From contig JAFXGY010000043.1 in assembly GCA_017536625.1 (NCBI GenBank), positions 28,099 to 92,098 on the forward strand: 64,000 nt of DNA, read 5' to 3'. This DNA is from Oscillospiraceae bacterium. Its GTDB lineage: Bacteria > Bacillota > Clostridia > Oscillospirales > Ruminococcaceae. The notes beneath the pieces are model-generated. The model worked only from the letters and a program-made list of their open reading frames with translations, made no database searches and was not told where the DNA came from. This document shows, one piece after another, positions 41,879 through 49,813 of this stretch (the first letter of the stretch is position 1; each line of letters opens with the position of its first letter). The position numbers were made by a program, and so were the translations under genes.

Positions 41879-42829
41879 ATGGCATACCGTGTGGTAGTAA
41901 GATGCGGCGGCGGAGCGTTTTTTGTTCCGAACGAAGCAACCGAAAATTTAAAAATACAGACCGCAGCCCAGCTTCGGGTTCTTCTGTTCACATTAAGCCG
42001 CGGTTTTTCTGAAACCACCCCCGAAATCGTCGCGGCGGAACTTGGTATCATCCCCGAAGATGCAAAAGAGCTTTTGGATTACTGGGTTTCAAGAGGGATT
42101 CTTGAACGCGACGGCACTTTTGCCGTTATGCCGGCTGCCGAAAAAGTTTCCGCAAAAGCGGAAGTTCCTGCGCCGAAGCCAGCTGTTCCGAAGCCGCCGG
42201 AAACGAAGCTTACCATGAAGGAAGTTCAGCAGATCAAAGAAAGCGATTCTTCCGTTGCCCATGTTTTTTCTGAAGCGGAAAGGCTCCTTGGAAAAACCTT
42301 CACCACTTCCGACAGCGAAACCATTGTCTGGCTTATTTCCTATGCGGGAATCGCGCCGGAGGTGCTTATAACCGTTATCGCCTACTGCGCAAGCATCGGG
42401 AAGAAAAACTTTTTCTATATCAGGAAAACCGCCATTGAATGGCTCGAAAACGGAATTGACACCATCGAAGCCGCCGAAGAGCGCATGCGTGCCCTTAACG
42501 AAGCAAAAAGCTGGGAAGGCGAAATAAAACGCGTGCTCGAAATTTATGGCAGAAGCCTTGTTACCAAAGAAAAGGAATATGCAGAAAGCTGGAGAATATA
42601 CGGAATTTCTCCGGAGCTTATACATTTTGCATACGAAAAATGCATTGAAAAAACCGCAAAACTTTCCTTTCCCTATATAAACAAACTCCTGCTCAGCTGG
42701 CACCAGAAGGGCATTAAAACACCGGCGGAAGCTGCCGCAGAAAACAGGAAAAAGAACGACGATAAAAAGCCTTCCTTCGATATGGAAGAGCTTGAACGCC
42801 GCATGATGCTCGAAGATTCCGTTCTTTGA
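41879..42829 (+). CDS. DnaD-domain protein, primosome component
   Basis: 316 residues. A winged-helix-like N-terminal part (about 1-80, with TAAQLRVLLFTLS and PEDAKELLDYWVSRGILE) is followed by a Pro/Ala linker and two DnaD-type helical domains (about 125-200, with SEAERLLGKTFTTSDSETIV, and 215-290, with ISPELIHFAYEKCIEKTAK and YINKLLLSWHQKGI). DnaD proteins help load the replicative helicase. The ATG at 41879 has GGAAGGAG upstream. It lies directly before the DnaI-type loader, with 61 bp between them. Confidence 0.92.
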   Translation: MAYRVVVRCGGGAFFVPNEATENLKIQTAAQLRVLLFTLSRGFSETTPEIVAAELGIIPEDAKELLDYWVSRGILERDGTFAVMPAAEKVSAKAEVPAPKPAVPKPPETKLTMKEVQQIKESDSSVAHVFSEAERLLGKTFTTSDSETIVWLISYAGIAPEVLITVIAYCASIGKKNFFYIRKTAIEWLENGIDTIEAAEERMRALNEAKSWEGEIKRVLEIYGRSLVTKEKEYAESWRIYGISPELIHFAYEKCIEKTAKLSFPYINKLLLSWHQKGIKTPAEAAAENRKKNDDKKPSFDMEELERRMMLEDSVL

Positions 42830-42890
42830 GCACCGTATATTAAAAATGTTGTAATTTATTATAAAGAATCTTCCGAAAGGAGATTTGCCG

Positions 42891-43868
42891 ATGGCATATT
42901 CAGCCGAAGTTTATTCCGCAGCAAGCCGGATCATTGAAGAACGCCGCCGCCTTGCGGAAAGAGAAGCAAACCGCAAAAAATCCGATATTTACGCCAGATT
43001 TCCCGATATTCTCGCCCTTGATAATCAGCTGATGCGTGAGATGGCGGATTTCACCATGCTCATGCTTCGGGAACAGAAAGGGCTTGAAGAGGTTCTTTCC
43101 TCCATGGAAGGCAAAATCAGCGAAATCCGAAGCGAAAAAGCGCGGATTCTTACCGCGAACGGCTTTGACCCGGATTACCTTGAACCGCAATATACCTGCA
43201 AAAAATGCAGCGATATCGGCAGAAAAAACGGTATTCTGTGCTCGTGCTATAAAGAAATCTGCCGCACCGAGGCCATAAAGGAACTTGCTTCAAGCTCCGG
43301 TTCCTCTTCGTGCTCGTTCGAAAATTTTGACCTTTCCTACTATATTGACAACGGCGCCGAAGACGGCACCAATCCCCGCAGGAAGATGCATAATTATTAT
43401 AATTTCTGCATAAACTATGCAAATGATTTTTCCGCGGATTCCCCGAGCATCGTCATGATGGGAAAAACCGGGCTTGGCAAAACTCACCTTTCCCTTTCCA
43501 TTGCAAAAACCGTTGTTGAAAAGGGCTTCGGTGTTGTTTATGCGCCGGCGCAAAAGCTTGTTTCCGACCTTGAGCACGAACATTTTTCTTTTTCCGGAAG
43601 CGATTCCGCAATCAAGAAATATACAAACTGCGAACTGCTCATAATAGATGACCTTGGTGCGGAATTCCCTTCCCAATTCACCAATGCCGCCATCGGAAAC
43701 CTTATTAACGAGCGCCTTTATGAAAAGCGCCCCACCATCATAAGCACCAACCTTACGGTAAAAGAACTTACGGAACGCTATTCCGAGCGAACCGCAAGCA
43801 GAATTTTCGGCGAATACAAAAGGCTTTTGTTCGTCGGAGAAGATATCAGATTCCTCAAAAAACGCTGA
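42891..43868 (+). CDS. DnaC/DnaI-type helicase loader ATPase
   Basis: 325 residues. An N-terminal helical region precedes a zinc-binding segment (CKKCSDIGRKNGILCSC, about 99-115) and an AAA+ domain (about 170-325) with Walker A MMGKTGLGKTHLS, Walker B LLIIDDLGAE and the arginine-finger region RYSERTASRIF. It probably loads the DnaB helicase with the DnaD protein. I choose the ATG at 42891, eight bases after AAAGGAG, over a TTG two codons earlier. Confidence 0.94.
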   Translation: MAYSAEVYSAASRIIEERRRLAEREANRKKSDIYARFPDILALDNQLMREMADFTMLMLREQKGLEEVLSSMEGKISEIRSEKARILTANGFDPDYLEPQYTCKKCSDIGRKNGILCSCYKEICRTEAIKELASSSGSSSCSFENFDLSYYIDNGAEDGTNPRRKMHNYYNFCINYANDFSADSPSIVMMGKTGLGKTHLSLSIAKTVVEKGFGVVYAPAQKLVSDLEHEHFSFSGSDSAIKKYTNCELLIIDDLGAEFPSQFTNAAIGNLINERLYEKRPTIISTNLTVKELTERYSERTASRIFGEYKRLLFVGEDIRFLKKR

Positions 43869-43890
43869 TAAGAAAGGAAGTTGACCTTAT

Positions 43891-44397
43891 ATGAAAGTAC
43901 GTCCCGCATCAAGACCCGACGTTCCCGCAATTCTTGGCTGTGTCCGCCGCATCAAAAATGAATATTTTGACGCAAAAAATATCAATCAATGGGGCGAAGG
44001 CTATCCTTCCCGCGAAATTTTCGCTTCCGACGTCGATAAAAAAGCCCTTTACGTCATGTATATGGGCGAAGTTCTCGTCGGGTTCGGTTCCTTCCTTGCA
44101 GAAAAAGACCCCTGTTATTCCGAGATTGAAGGCGAATGGAAAACCGACGGTGAAAATTATCTTGTGGTTCACCGCTTCGGAATCAACCCAGACTGGCATG
44201 GAATGGGAATGGGCACCGCACTTATGGGACTTGCTGATAAAATCTGCGAAGTGAAAAAAATTCCTTCCATTCGCGTTGATACCCATGAAGACAACATCTC
44301 CATGCAGAAGCTTCTTGAAAAATGCGGCTTTGAAAAATGCGGTATAATCCATCTTGAAAACGGCGACCCCAGAGTTGCTTACGAAAAAGTACTTTGA
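43891..44397 (+). CDS. GNAT family N-acetyltransferase
   Basis: 168 residues with the acetyl-CoA binding loop of the GNAT fold (NPDWHGMGMGTALMGLADKI, about 103-122) and the C-terminal SIRVDTHEDNISMQKLLEKC and FEKCGIIHLENGDP. Substrate unknown. It starts 22 bp after the helicase loader with AGAAAGGAAG upstream and is probably cotranscribed. Confidence 0.9.
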   Translation: MKVRPASRPDVPAILGCVRRIKNEYFDAKNINQWGEGYPSREIFASDVDKKALYVMYMGEVLVGFGSFLAEKDPCYSEIEGEWKTDGENYLVVHRFGINPDWHGMGMGTALMGLADKICEVKKIPSIRVDTHEDNISMQKLLEKCGFEKCGIIHLENGDPRVAYEKVL

Positions 44398-44411
44398 TAT
44401 TACAAAAGTAA

Positions 44412-44440
44412 ACGGCGCGGAAAATTCCGCGCCGTTTTTT
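44412..44440. terminator. Bidirectional terminator between GNAT and TetR genes
   Basis: ACGGCGCGGAA and TTCCGCGCCGT form an 11 bp stem followed by TTTTTTT on the plus strand; an A-rich stretch upstream gives a T-rich tail on the minus strand as well. Confidence 0.9.
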
Positions 44441-44444
44441 TGTT

Positions 44445-44999
44445 TTAAAATGCATCTTTAAGGCTCTTTACCGTTCCAAGAAGGCACGACTTTGTAATTT
44501 CCGCCAGTTCTTCCTCGCTTTCTTTCATTTCGCCCGAAACCCATTCCTCAATGATTCCCGCAGAAGAGCCCATCACCATCGCACTAAAATACCTGCTTTC
44601 GCTGACATCCGCAACAAGATATTGCGTTTTTATATCCGGATCCATTTTCAGCAGAACATTATAAAGAATGCCGTTTCTGTCGAGAGCGAGAAACACACTT
44701 TTATTTTCTTTGACGAATCTGAAGCGCTCTTTTAAAAAGGCATCAAAATACCGTTTTTTATAACTGTTGGAGCTTACAGGTTTTGTTTTGAAATATTCTC
44801 CATATATGCGGTTTACATATCCGACAGCAACGTCCTCGAGGCTATTAAAATTCCTATAAAAGCTGCTTCTGCCAACACCGGCGAGTTCCGTAAGCTCCGT
44901 TATTGTTATTTTGTTTATGTCTTTTCTTTCCAAAAGTTTAATCAAAGCAATTTCTATTGCTTCTTTTACGCTTTCATTAATGGTAAGTTCACCTTTCAT
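44445..44999 (-). CDS. TetR family transcriptional regulator
   Basis: 184 residues with an N-terminal TetR HTH (about 22-58, with KITITELTELAGVGRSSFYR) and a ligand-binding helical C-terminal part that lacks signature residues, so the inducer is unknown. It is transcribed away from the SDR gene at 45127, and two inverted repeats lie between them; this is the usual arrangement of a TetR repressor and its target. Confidence 0.92.
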   Translation of the reverse strand: MKGELTINESVKEAIEIALIKLLERKDINKITITELTELAGVGRSSFYRNFNSLEDVAVGYVNRIYGEYFKTKPVSSNSYKKRYFDAFLKERFRFVKENKSVFLALDRNGILYNVLLKMDPDIKTQYLVADVSESRYFSAMVMGSSAGIIEEWVSGEMKESEEELAEITKSCLLGTVKSLKDAF

Positions 45000-45042
45000 G
45001 ATACATATCGCCTTCGTTTGTTTCAGTTTCTTGTTAAAATAT

Positions 45043-45058
45043 TTACATTTGTTTGTAA
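45043..45058. promoter_or_regulatory. Inverted repeat on the TetR side of the divergent promoter region
   Basis: TTACA and TGTAA separated by six bases (TTACATTTGTTTGTAA). It overlaps the likely promoter of the TetR gene, so it may serve autoregulation. Less symmetric than the repeat at 45078. Confidence 0.45.
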
Positions 45059-45076
45059 GGTGTTTAGACTGTAGTT

Positions 45077-45106
45077 ATGACACAAATGTGTCACCAAAAT
45101 TATAGC
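45077..45106 (+). promoter_or_regulatory. SDR promoter overlapped by a palindromic operator
   Basis: The 7-2-7 inverted repeat TGACACAAATGTGTCA occupies 45078-45093. It overlaps the -35 ATGACA (45077-45082) and spacer of a promoter whose -10 is TATAGC (45101-45106). This is the most likely TetR operator for the SDR gene. Confidence 0.65.
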
Positions 45107-45126
45107 GCAAAGGAAGGTATTTGTAA

Positions 45127-45915
45127 ATGGAACTTGAAGGTAAAAAAATAATCGTAACCGGCGGCGGCAGCGGAATTGCAGCAGGATGTGTAAGAGGATA
45201 TGTCAGAGCAGGCGCACAGGTTGTTTTCTGCGACGTTAACGATGAAGGCGGCAAAACCACCGAAACCGAAGCAAACGCACAGGAAGGCGTAACCGGCAAA
45301 GCAACTTATATCCACTGCGACATCACCAAAAAAGAAAACGTCGTGGATTTCTTTGCAAAAGCAATTGAAATCATGGGCGGACTCGACGTTCTTGCAAACA
45401 TTGCAGGCGTTGAACGCAACAAACCCGCAGAAACTTTTGAAGAGGAAGATATTGATTTCATCATGGACGTAAACTTCAAGGGCACCGTTTGGACCAACCA
45501 GGAAGCTTACAAATATTTCAGAGCAAACGGCATTCAGGGCGCAATTATCAACTATGCTTCCGACACCGGTCTTGCCGGCATGCCCAACGGAGCGGTTTAT
45601 GCTTCCTCCAAAGCAGCAGTCCTTGGCTGGACCCGTTCCATTGCAATGGACTGGGCACGTGAAGCAAGTGTCCGCTGCAACTGCGTAAACCCCTCCATCA
45701 AAACTCCTATGTATAAATACTGGCTCGAAACCGCAGACCCCGCTGTTGTTGAACCCTATAAAGCAGGCCTTAAACAGATGTTCCCGCTCTTCGGTGATAT
45801 GGGCGAAGTTGATACCGACCTTGTTCCCGTAATGGTATTCCTTGCATCCGACGGCGCACGTTATATTAACGGCCAGGTTATCTGCGTAAACGGCGGTCTT
45901 GCAATGGTAAGATAA
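45127..45915 (+). CDS. Short-chain dehydrogenase/reductase (SDR)
   Basis: 262 residues, NAD(P)-dependent oxidoreductase. Cofactor site TGGGSGIAAG at residues 11-20, active-site Ser in NYASDTGLAG, then the Tyr-x-x-x-Lys motif in VYASSKAAVLG and the C-terminal YINGQVICVNGG. Closest known roles are reduction of steroids, sugars or ketones; the substrate is unknown. Codon choice is strongly biased (many GCA, AAC, GAC), like the eut genes, which suggests high expression. It is probably repressed by the divergent TetR protein. Confidence 0.93.
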   Translation: MELEGKKIIVTGGGSGIAAGCVRGYVRAGAQVVFCDVNDEGGKTTETEANAQEGVTGKATYIHCDITKKENVVDFFAKAIEIMGGLDVLANIAGVERNKPAETFEEEDIDFIMDVNFKGTVWTNQEAYKYFRANGIQGAIINYASDTGLAGMPNGAVYASSKAAVLGWTRSIAMDWAREASVRCNCVNPSIKTPMYKYWLETADPAVVEPYKAGLKQMFPLFGDMGEVDTDLVPVMVFLASDGARYINGQVICVNGGLAMVR

Positions 45916-45948
45916 TTACCCCCAACTCTTTTCTATATCCACAAAAAC

Positions 45949-45977
45949 AAAACCCTGCGGAAATTCCGCAGGGTTTT
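45949..45977 (+). terminator. Terminator of the SDR gene
   Basis: AAAACCCTGCGG and CCGCAGGGTTTT form a 12 bp stem with a short AAATT loop, followed by GTTTATT. Confidence 0.85.
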
Positions 45978-45994
45978 GTTTATTCAAAAAAAAC

Positions 45995-46014
45995 GGCGGG
46001 AGCAAGCCCCCGCC
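45995..46014 (-). terminator. Terminator of the HAD (YjjG-like) gene
   Basis: GGCGGG and CCCGCC close a GC-rich hairpin with an inner GC pairing; on the minus strand TTTTTTTTG follows. Confidence 0.85.
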
Positions 46015-46020
46015 CTGCTG

Positions 46021-46692
46021 TTAAATTATTGTTTTAATTTCAAGAAGCGATTTTATTTCGTAATCGACCCATTCCGGTTTTTCTTTTCCGTTAAGGTTGA
46101 GCCAGACAGTCTTCATTCCGAAGGCGTTTCCACCTTTCATATCGGAAGTAAGGGAATCCCCAAGCATAAGGCTTTCTTCCGGTTTGATATCCGGAATTTT
46201 ATCGAAGCAGTATTCAAAAAATTCCTTTGCGGGTTTTTCCGCTCCGATTTTTCCGGAGGTGAAAACTTCCCCGAAAAAGCGAAGCATCCCTGCTCTTTCA
46301 AGGCGCTGTACCTGCTGTTCGTGGGGGCCGTTGCTTGCCGCAAAAAGGCGGTACTTCCCGAAAAGATATTCCAGCATTTCGAAAGAGCCTTCCATTGGAA
46401 TTGCGCTTTCGTGCAGTCTTGCCCGGAAGTATTTTTCAAATTCCGGACCGTCGAGATCGATTTCGAGGGCTTCGAAAATTGTTGCCCAGCGGATTTTTAG
46501 AAGTTCCTCGAACGTCAGCTTTCCCTTTTCAAGGTCGCGCCAAAGTCCGTCGTTTATGCGGTGGAAGGTAACAAGCATTTCGGGTTTATATTCAATTCCT
46601 TTTTCGGTAAGACCCACGCGCATGGATTCTTCAACGCAGGCTTCAAAATCCAGCAAAGTTCCGTCAATGTCAATAAAAATCGCTTTAATCAT
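46021..46692 (-). CDS. HAD family hydrolase, YjjG-type nucleotidase
   Basis: 223 residues. HAD motif I IFIDIDGTLLDFE at residues 5-17, motif II LFAASNGPHEQQV near 108, motif III lysine in KIGAEKPAKEFFEYCF and motif IV LMLGDSLTSDMKGG near 178. Length and pattern match the YjjG group, which removes phosphate from pyrimidine nucleotides, including non-canonical ones. The ATG ending at 46692 has TAGGTG upstream; the longer frame runs back through a repeat and terminator and is not used. Confidence 0.9.
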   Translation of the reverse strand: MIKAIFIDIDGTLLDFEACVEESMRVGLTEKGIEYKPEMLVTFHRINDGLWRDLEKGKLTFEELLKIRWATIFEALEIDLDGPEFEKYFRARLHESAIPMEGSFEMLEYLFGKYRLFAASNGPHEQQVQRLERAGMLRFFGEVFTSGKIGAEKPAKEFFEYCFDKIPDIKPEESLMLGDSLTSDMKGGNAFGMKTVWLNLNGKEKPEWVDYEIKSLLEIKTII

Positions 46693-46706
46693 AAATTCAC
46701 CTATAA

Positions 46707-46731
46707 AAACAGCGGGAGAAAACTCCCGCTT
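46707..46731 (-). terminator. Terminator between prfB and the HAD gene
   Basis: AGCGGGAG and CTCCCGCT form an 8 bp stem with AAAA loop; on the minus strand TGTTTTTATAGG follows, running into the HAD ribosome binding site. Confidence 0.7.
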
Positions 46732-46744
46732 AATTTTTAATTTG

Positions 46745-46818
46745 TTTTGATTCTTAAAAAGAATCCCCTCGCCACCGCTTACGCGATGTGGCCCTCTCCC
46801 CTTTAACAAGGGGCGCAT
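46745..46818. repeat. Degenerate relative of the 194 bp palindromic repeat
   Basis: Contains GAATCCCCTCGCCACC, an inner stem GCCAC/GTGGC type hairpin and CCCCTTTAACAAGGGG, which resemble the building blocks of the larger element at 48073, but the terminal repeats are missing. It directly follows the prfB stop. Confidence 0.6.
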
Positions 46819-46823
46819 ATAAA

Positions 46824-47963
46824 TTACACAAGATCGTCGTTTCCGCCTTCAAAGCTGCCTTTGTTCATCTGTTTAAGGTAAGCATTGATGAAACCGTCGA
46901 TTTCGCCATCCATAACAGCCTGGACGTTGCCGGTTTCGAAGCCTGTTCTGTGGTCCTTTACCATGGTATAGGGCATAAATACGTAGGAACGGATCTGGCT
47001 TCCCCAGGTGATTTCCTTCTGGACACCTTTGATATCCTCGATCTTTTCAAGATGTTCGCGCTCTTTGATTTCGACGAGCTTGGAACGGAGCATATTCATA
47101 CATACTTCGCGGTTCTGATACTGGGAACGCTCGATCTGGGAACAAACGGTGATTCCGGTGGGAATATGGATAAGGCGAACCGCAGAGGAGGTTTTGTTGA
47201 CCTTCTGGCCGCCCGCACCGGATGCGCGGTAAACTTCCATTTTGATATCGTCCTCTTTAATTTCGATGGATTTGTCGTCTTCGATTTCGGGCATTACTTC
47301 GAGAGATGCGAAGGAAGTCTGGCGTCTGCCGGAAGCATCGAAAGGAGAAACCCTTACAAGGCGGTGAACGCCGTTTTCGGATTTGAGGAATCCGTAAGCG
47401 TTGGGGCCCTCAACGATTATGGTTGCGGATTTTACGCCCGCTTCATCGCCGTCAAGCCAGTCAACAAGGGTATATTTGAGATCCGGGTGTTTATTGCACC
47501 AGGAAGTGTACATTCTGTAAAGCATCTGGCACCAATCTTGTGCTTCGGTGCCGCCCGCACCGGCATGGAAAGTGATGATTGCGTTGCCTTCATCATATTC
47601 TCCGGTGAGAAGGGTTGTGAGTTTAAGTTCGTCTATATCCTTTTCAAGTTTTTCAACTTCCGGAAGAGCTTCGTCATAAAGTGAAGGATCGTTTTCCTCG
47701 AGGGCGATTTCAATAAGGGTCATTGCGTCCTCGTATCTGGTTTCAAGGTCTTTATGGGAATTGATTTTTCCGTTGAGCTGGCTGAGCTTGCGCTGAACTT
47801 TGGTGGAAGTTTCAACGTCGTTCCAGAAGTTCGGGTCTTCCTGCTGCGCTTCAAGTCTTCTTACTTCCGCACGGCACTGTTCAAGACCAAGAGCGTCTTT
47901 AAGATCCTCGATCTGAGGTTCGAGAGCAACCAGTCTGAGCTTCAGTTCTTCAAATTCAAGCAT
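46824..47963 (-). CDS. prfB: Peptide chain release factor 2 (RF2), no frameshift
   Basis: RF2 ends translation at UGA and UAA. The 379-residue protein has the SPF stop-recognition tripeptide (VRVSPFDASGRRQTSF) and the catalytic GGQ in RASGAGGQKVNKTSSAVR, which together show it is RF2, not RF1. Many bacteria require a programmed +1 frameshift near codon 25; here the frame is continuous (LKDALGLEQCRAEVRRLE), so that control is absent. Start: ATG ending at 47963, with GGAGGAAT upstream. Confidence 0.96.
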   Translation of the reverse strand: MLEFEELKLRLVALEPQIEDLKDALGLEQCRAEVRRLEAQQEDPNFWNDVETSTKVQRKLSQLNGKINSHKDLETRYEDAMTLIEIALEENDPSLYDEALPEVEKLEKDIDELKLTTLLTGEYDEGNAIITFHAGAGGTEAQDWCQMLYRMYTSWCNKHPDLKYTLVDWLDGDEAGVKSATIIVEGPNAYGFLKSENGVHRLVRVSPFDASGRRQTSFASLEVMPEIEDDKSIEIKEDDIKMEVYRASGAGGQKVNKTSSAVRLIHIPTGITVCSQIERSQYQNREVCMNMLRSKLVEIKEREHLEKIEDIKGVQKEITWGSQIRSYVFMPYTMVKDHRTGFETGNVQAVMDGEIDGFINAYLKQMNKGSFEGGNDDLV

Positions 47964-48072
47964 TTCTATTCCTCCGAATCGGTTAAGCCCTTTCGGGCAT
48001 AAGTTTACATAATACAACAGTATATTATATATTATTTATACCCAATAGTCAAAGGATTTTTTGATATTCCGG

Positions 48073-48266
48073 GAAATTATTGTTTAGCAAAATAACCTCC
48101 CTTGTCAAAGGGAGGGGGACCATCGCCATTTTGGCGATGGTGGAGGGATTCATTATAAAAAACACATATAATTAAAAAAAGAATCCCCCAGTCTTTTTTA
48201 ACCGCAAGCGGTTAAAAAATCCAGCCCCCTTTAACAAGGGGGCTTAAGAAGATAAACAATAATTTA
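48073..48266 (-). mobile_element. MITE-like palindromic repeat, copy A (reverse orientation)
   Basis: 194 bp bounded by inverted TAAATTATTGTTTA ends (the left one reads GAAATTATTGTTTA). Internally it has four hairpins: GCCCCC/GGGGGC, TTTTTTAACCGC/GCGGTTAAAAAA, CCATCGCC/GGCGATGG and CCTCCC/GGGAGG. It has no coding potential. Copies B and C are in the opposite orientation. The rest of 47964-48383 holds only this and the promoter at 48314. Confidence 0.88.
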
Positions 48267-48313
48267 TTTATTGCCGTCAATATAAAACATTTTATTAACA
48301 TTTTAAAAAAAGT

Positions 48314-48342
48314 TTGATTTTCTCTTTGGAAAAACTTATAAT
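48314..48342 (+). promoter_or_regulatory. Promoter of the RING-like membrane protein gene
   Basis: -35 TTGATT at 48314-48319, 17 bp spacer, -10 TATAAT at 48337-48342. Confidence 0.75.
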
Positions 48343-48383
48343 ATAATAAAGAAATTTATACTTTTTTGGCGAAAGGATTTATT

Positions 48384-49379
48384 ATGCAAAGCTATTTTGG
48401 TTCCCCCTGCCCTTATTGCGGCGAAAAATTTGCCGAGGGCGATGATATAGTCGTTTGTCCCGAATGCGGAACCCCGCACCACAGGGATTGCTATAAAGAA
48501 CATTCCGCCTGCGCAAACGAAGGAAAGCACAGCGAAAATTATGAATGGAAATCCGCTCTTTCCGCGGCAGCGCCCCACAAACCCCATACAGAAAGCAGCC
48601 TTTCCGGCGAACCCGTTGTCTGCGCTTATTGCGGATGCGAAAACACCGGCGATACCCGATATTGCAAAAACTGCGGAGCACCCTTCGGCGAAGAACAGCC
48701 AAAGCCCGAAAGACGCACCATTCCCTTCGAGGAATTCCAGAGAGAAAGATTCCGCATCTTCTCCGAATCCATCGGCGATAATCTCGGCGGAATTACCGCA
48801 AAGGAAGCGGCGGTTTTCGTCCGCAGCAACATCGAATATTTTCTTCCGCGTTTCGCCGCGTTTACTAAAGGCGTAAAATTCGATACAAACTTTTCCGCCT
48901 TCATTTTCTCTTATTTTTATCTTTTCTACCGCAAGATGTACGGGCTTGGAATCGCGGTTTTTGCCGCCACTACCATCCTCAGCATTCCCGCTCTTCTTCT
49001 TGATTTTATGACCGTTCAGGAACAATATGTCGAAATGGGAATGCTTTCTCAGATTATATGGGAAGTTCCCCATCAGGAAGCCCTTGCGATTTATTCCATA
49101 ATTGCAAGCCTTCTTATCTGGATAATGCGAATCGCCCTTATGATGTTTTTTAACCGCATTTATTTCGGAAAGGTCGTTTCCGCCGTCAAGGGCGCAAGAG
49201 AAACCCTTGCGAACGAAAGTGAAAAGAACATTTCCGATTTCTTCCGCAAAAAGGGCGGCACAAGCATGGTGGTTCCGATTATCCTTGTTCTGCTCACTTT
49301 TGCGGCAAGTTTTGTGCTTGCGGGCTTTATTGTTTCGTCGGAATTTTTCATCATGCCGGATATGGCGAATTTTCTTTAA
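48384..49379 (+). CDS. Membrane protein with N-terminal RING-like zinc finger and zinc ribbon
   Basis: 331 residues. Residues 5-40 form a prokaryotic RING-like finger (CPYCGEKFAEGDDIVVCPEC, then HHRDC), residues 76-100 a zinc ribbon (CAYCGCENTGDTRYCKNCG), and after a charged region the last 180 residues hold four hydrophobic segments, first near FSYFYLFYRKMYGLGIAVF, as in DUF2628 proteins. The two metal sites face the cytosol. Function unknown. I choose the ATG at 48384, after GAAAGGA, over an earlier TTG. Confidence 0.85.
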   Translation: MQSYFGSPCPYCGEKFAEGDDIVVCPECGTPHHRDCYKEHSACANEGKHSENYEWKSALSAAAPHKPHTESSLSGEPVVCAYCGCENTGDTRYCKNCGAPFGEEQPKPERRTIPFEEFQRERFRIFSESIGDNLGGITAKEAAVFVRSNIEYFLPRFAAFTKGVKFDTNFSAFIFSYFYLFYRKMYGLGIAVFAATTILSIPALLLDFMTVQEQYVEMGMLSQIIWEVPHQEALAIYSIIASLLIWIMRIALMMFFNRIYFGKVVSAVKGARETLANESEKNISDFFRKKGGTSMVVPIILVLLTFAASFVLAGFIVSSEFFIMPDMANFL

Positions 49380-49397
49380 AAATCGCGATTTTTCCTG

Positions 49398-49426
49398 TTG
49401 ACAAGCCGCTTTTCGGCTGTTATAAT
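49398..49426 (+). promoter_or_regulatory. Consensus promoter of rpsF-ssb-rpsR
   Basis: Perfect -35 TTGACA at 49398-49403, 17 bp spacer, perfect -10 TATAAT at 49421-49426. The spacer itself holds a small inverted repeat AGCCG/CGGCT. Confidence 0.92.
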
Positions 49427-49436
49427 AAACAATGTT

Positions 49437-49480
49437 GCTTTATGACTTAAAGCGAACATCCTTGCTCCGATAAACGGGGC
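49437..49480 (+). promoter_or_regulatory. Probable S6:S18 autoregulatory leader of rpsF
   Basis: Two hairpins in the 75 nt leader: GCTTTA/TAAAGC (49437-49453) and GCTCCG/CGGGGC (49464-49480). S6 and S18 are known to bind a CCG-containing motif in their own messenger in many bacteria; a CCG is present at the second loop. The match is by position and shape, not by alignment. Confidence 0.4.
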
Positions 49481-49507
49481 CAAAGTCCAAAAGGAGGTGT
49501 ATCAAAG

Positions 49508-49801
49508 ATGGCAAAACTTTCCCAGAGCTACGAAACCATCATGGTTTTCAGCTGCAAGAATGAGGAAGCAATCCCTGCTCTCGTTGAAAAATTCACCACT
49601 CTTATCTCCGAAAACGCAACTGTTGACGGTGTTGAAGAATGGGGAAAAAAGAGACTTGCTTATCCCATTAACTACGAGACCGAAGGTTATTATGTGCTTG
49701 TAAACTTCACCAGCGCTCCTTCCTTCCCGGCAGAGCTCGATCGTCACTACAACATCACCGACGGCGTTATCCGTCACCTGATCGTTGCAAAAGCAGAATA
49801 A
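49508..49801 (+). CDS. rpsF: 30S ribosomal protein S6
   Basis: S6 pairs with S18 on the platform of the small subunit. The 97-residue protein starts MAKLSQSYETIMVFSCKNEE and has VEEWGKKRLAYPINYETEGYY, the family core. AAAAGGAGGTG precedes the ATG. First gene of rpsF-ssb-rpsR. Confidence 0.97.
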   Translation: MAKLSQSYETIMVFSCKNEEAIPALVEKFTTLISENATVDGVEEWGKKRLAYPINYETEGYYVLVNFTSAPSFPAELDRHYNITDGVIRHLIVAKAE

Positions 49802-49813
49802 GGAGGAATTCCT

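Noticed and set aside
46693-46818. Upstream extension of the HAD gene by 42 codons
   Set aside because: It would translate through a terminator hairpin and a repeat; the ATG ending at 46692 has a ribosome binding site and matches the family start.
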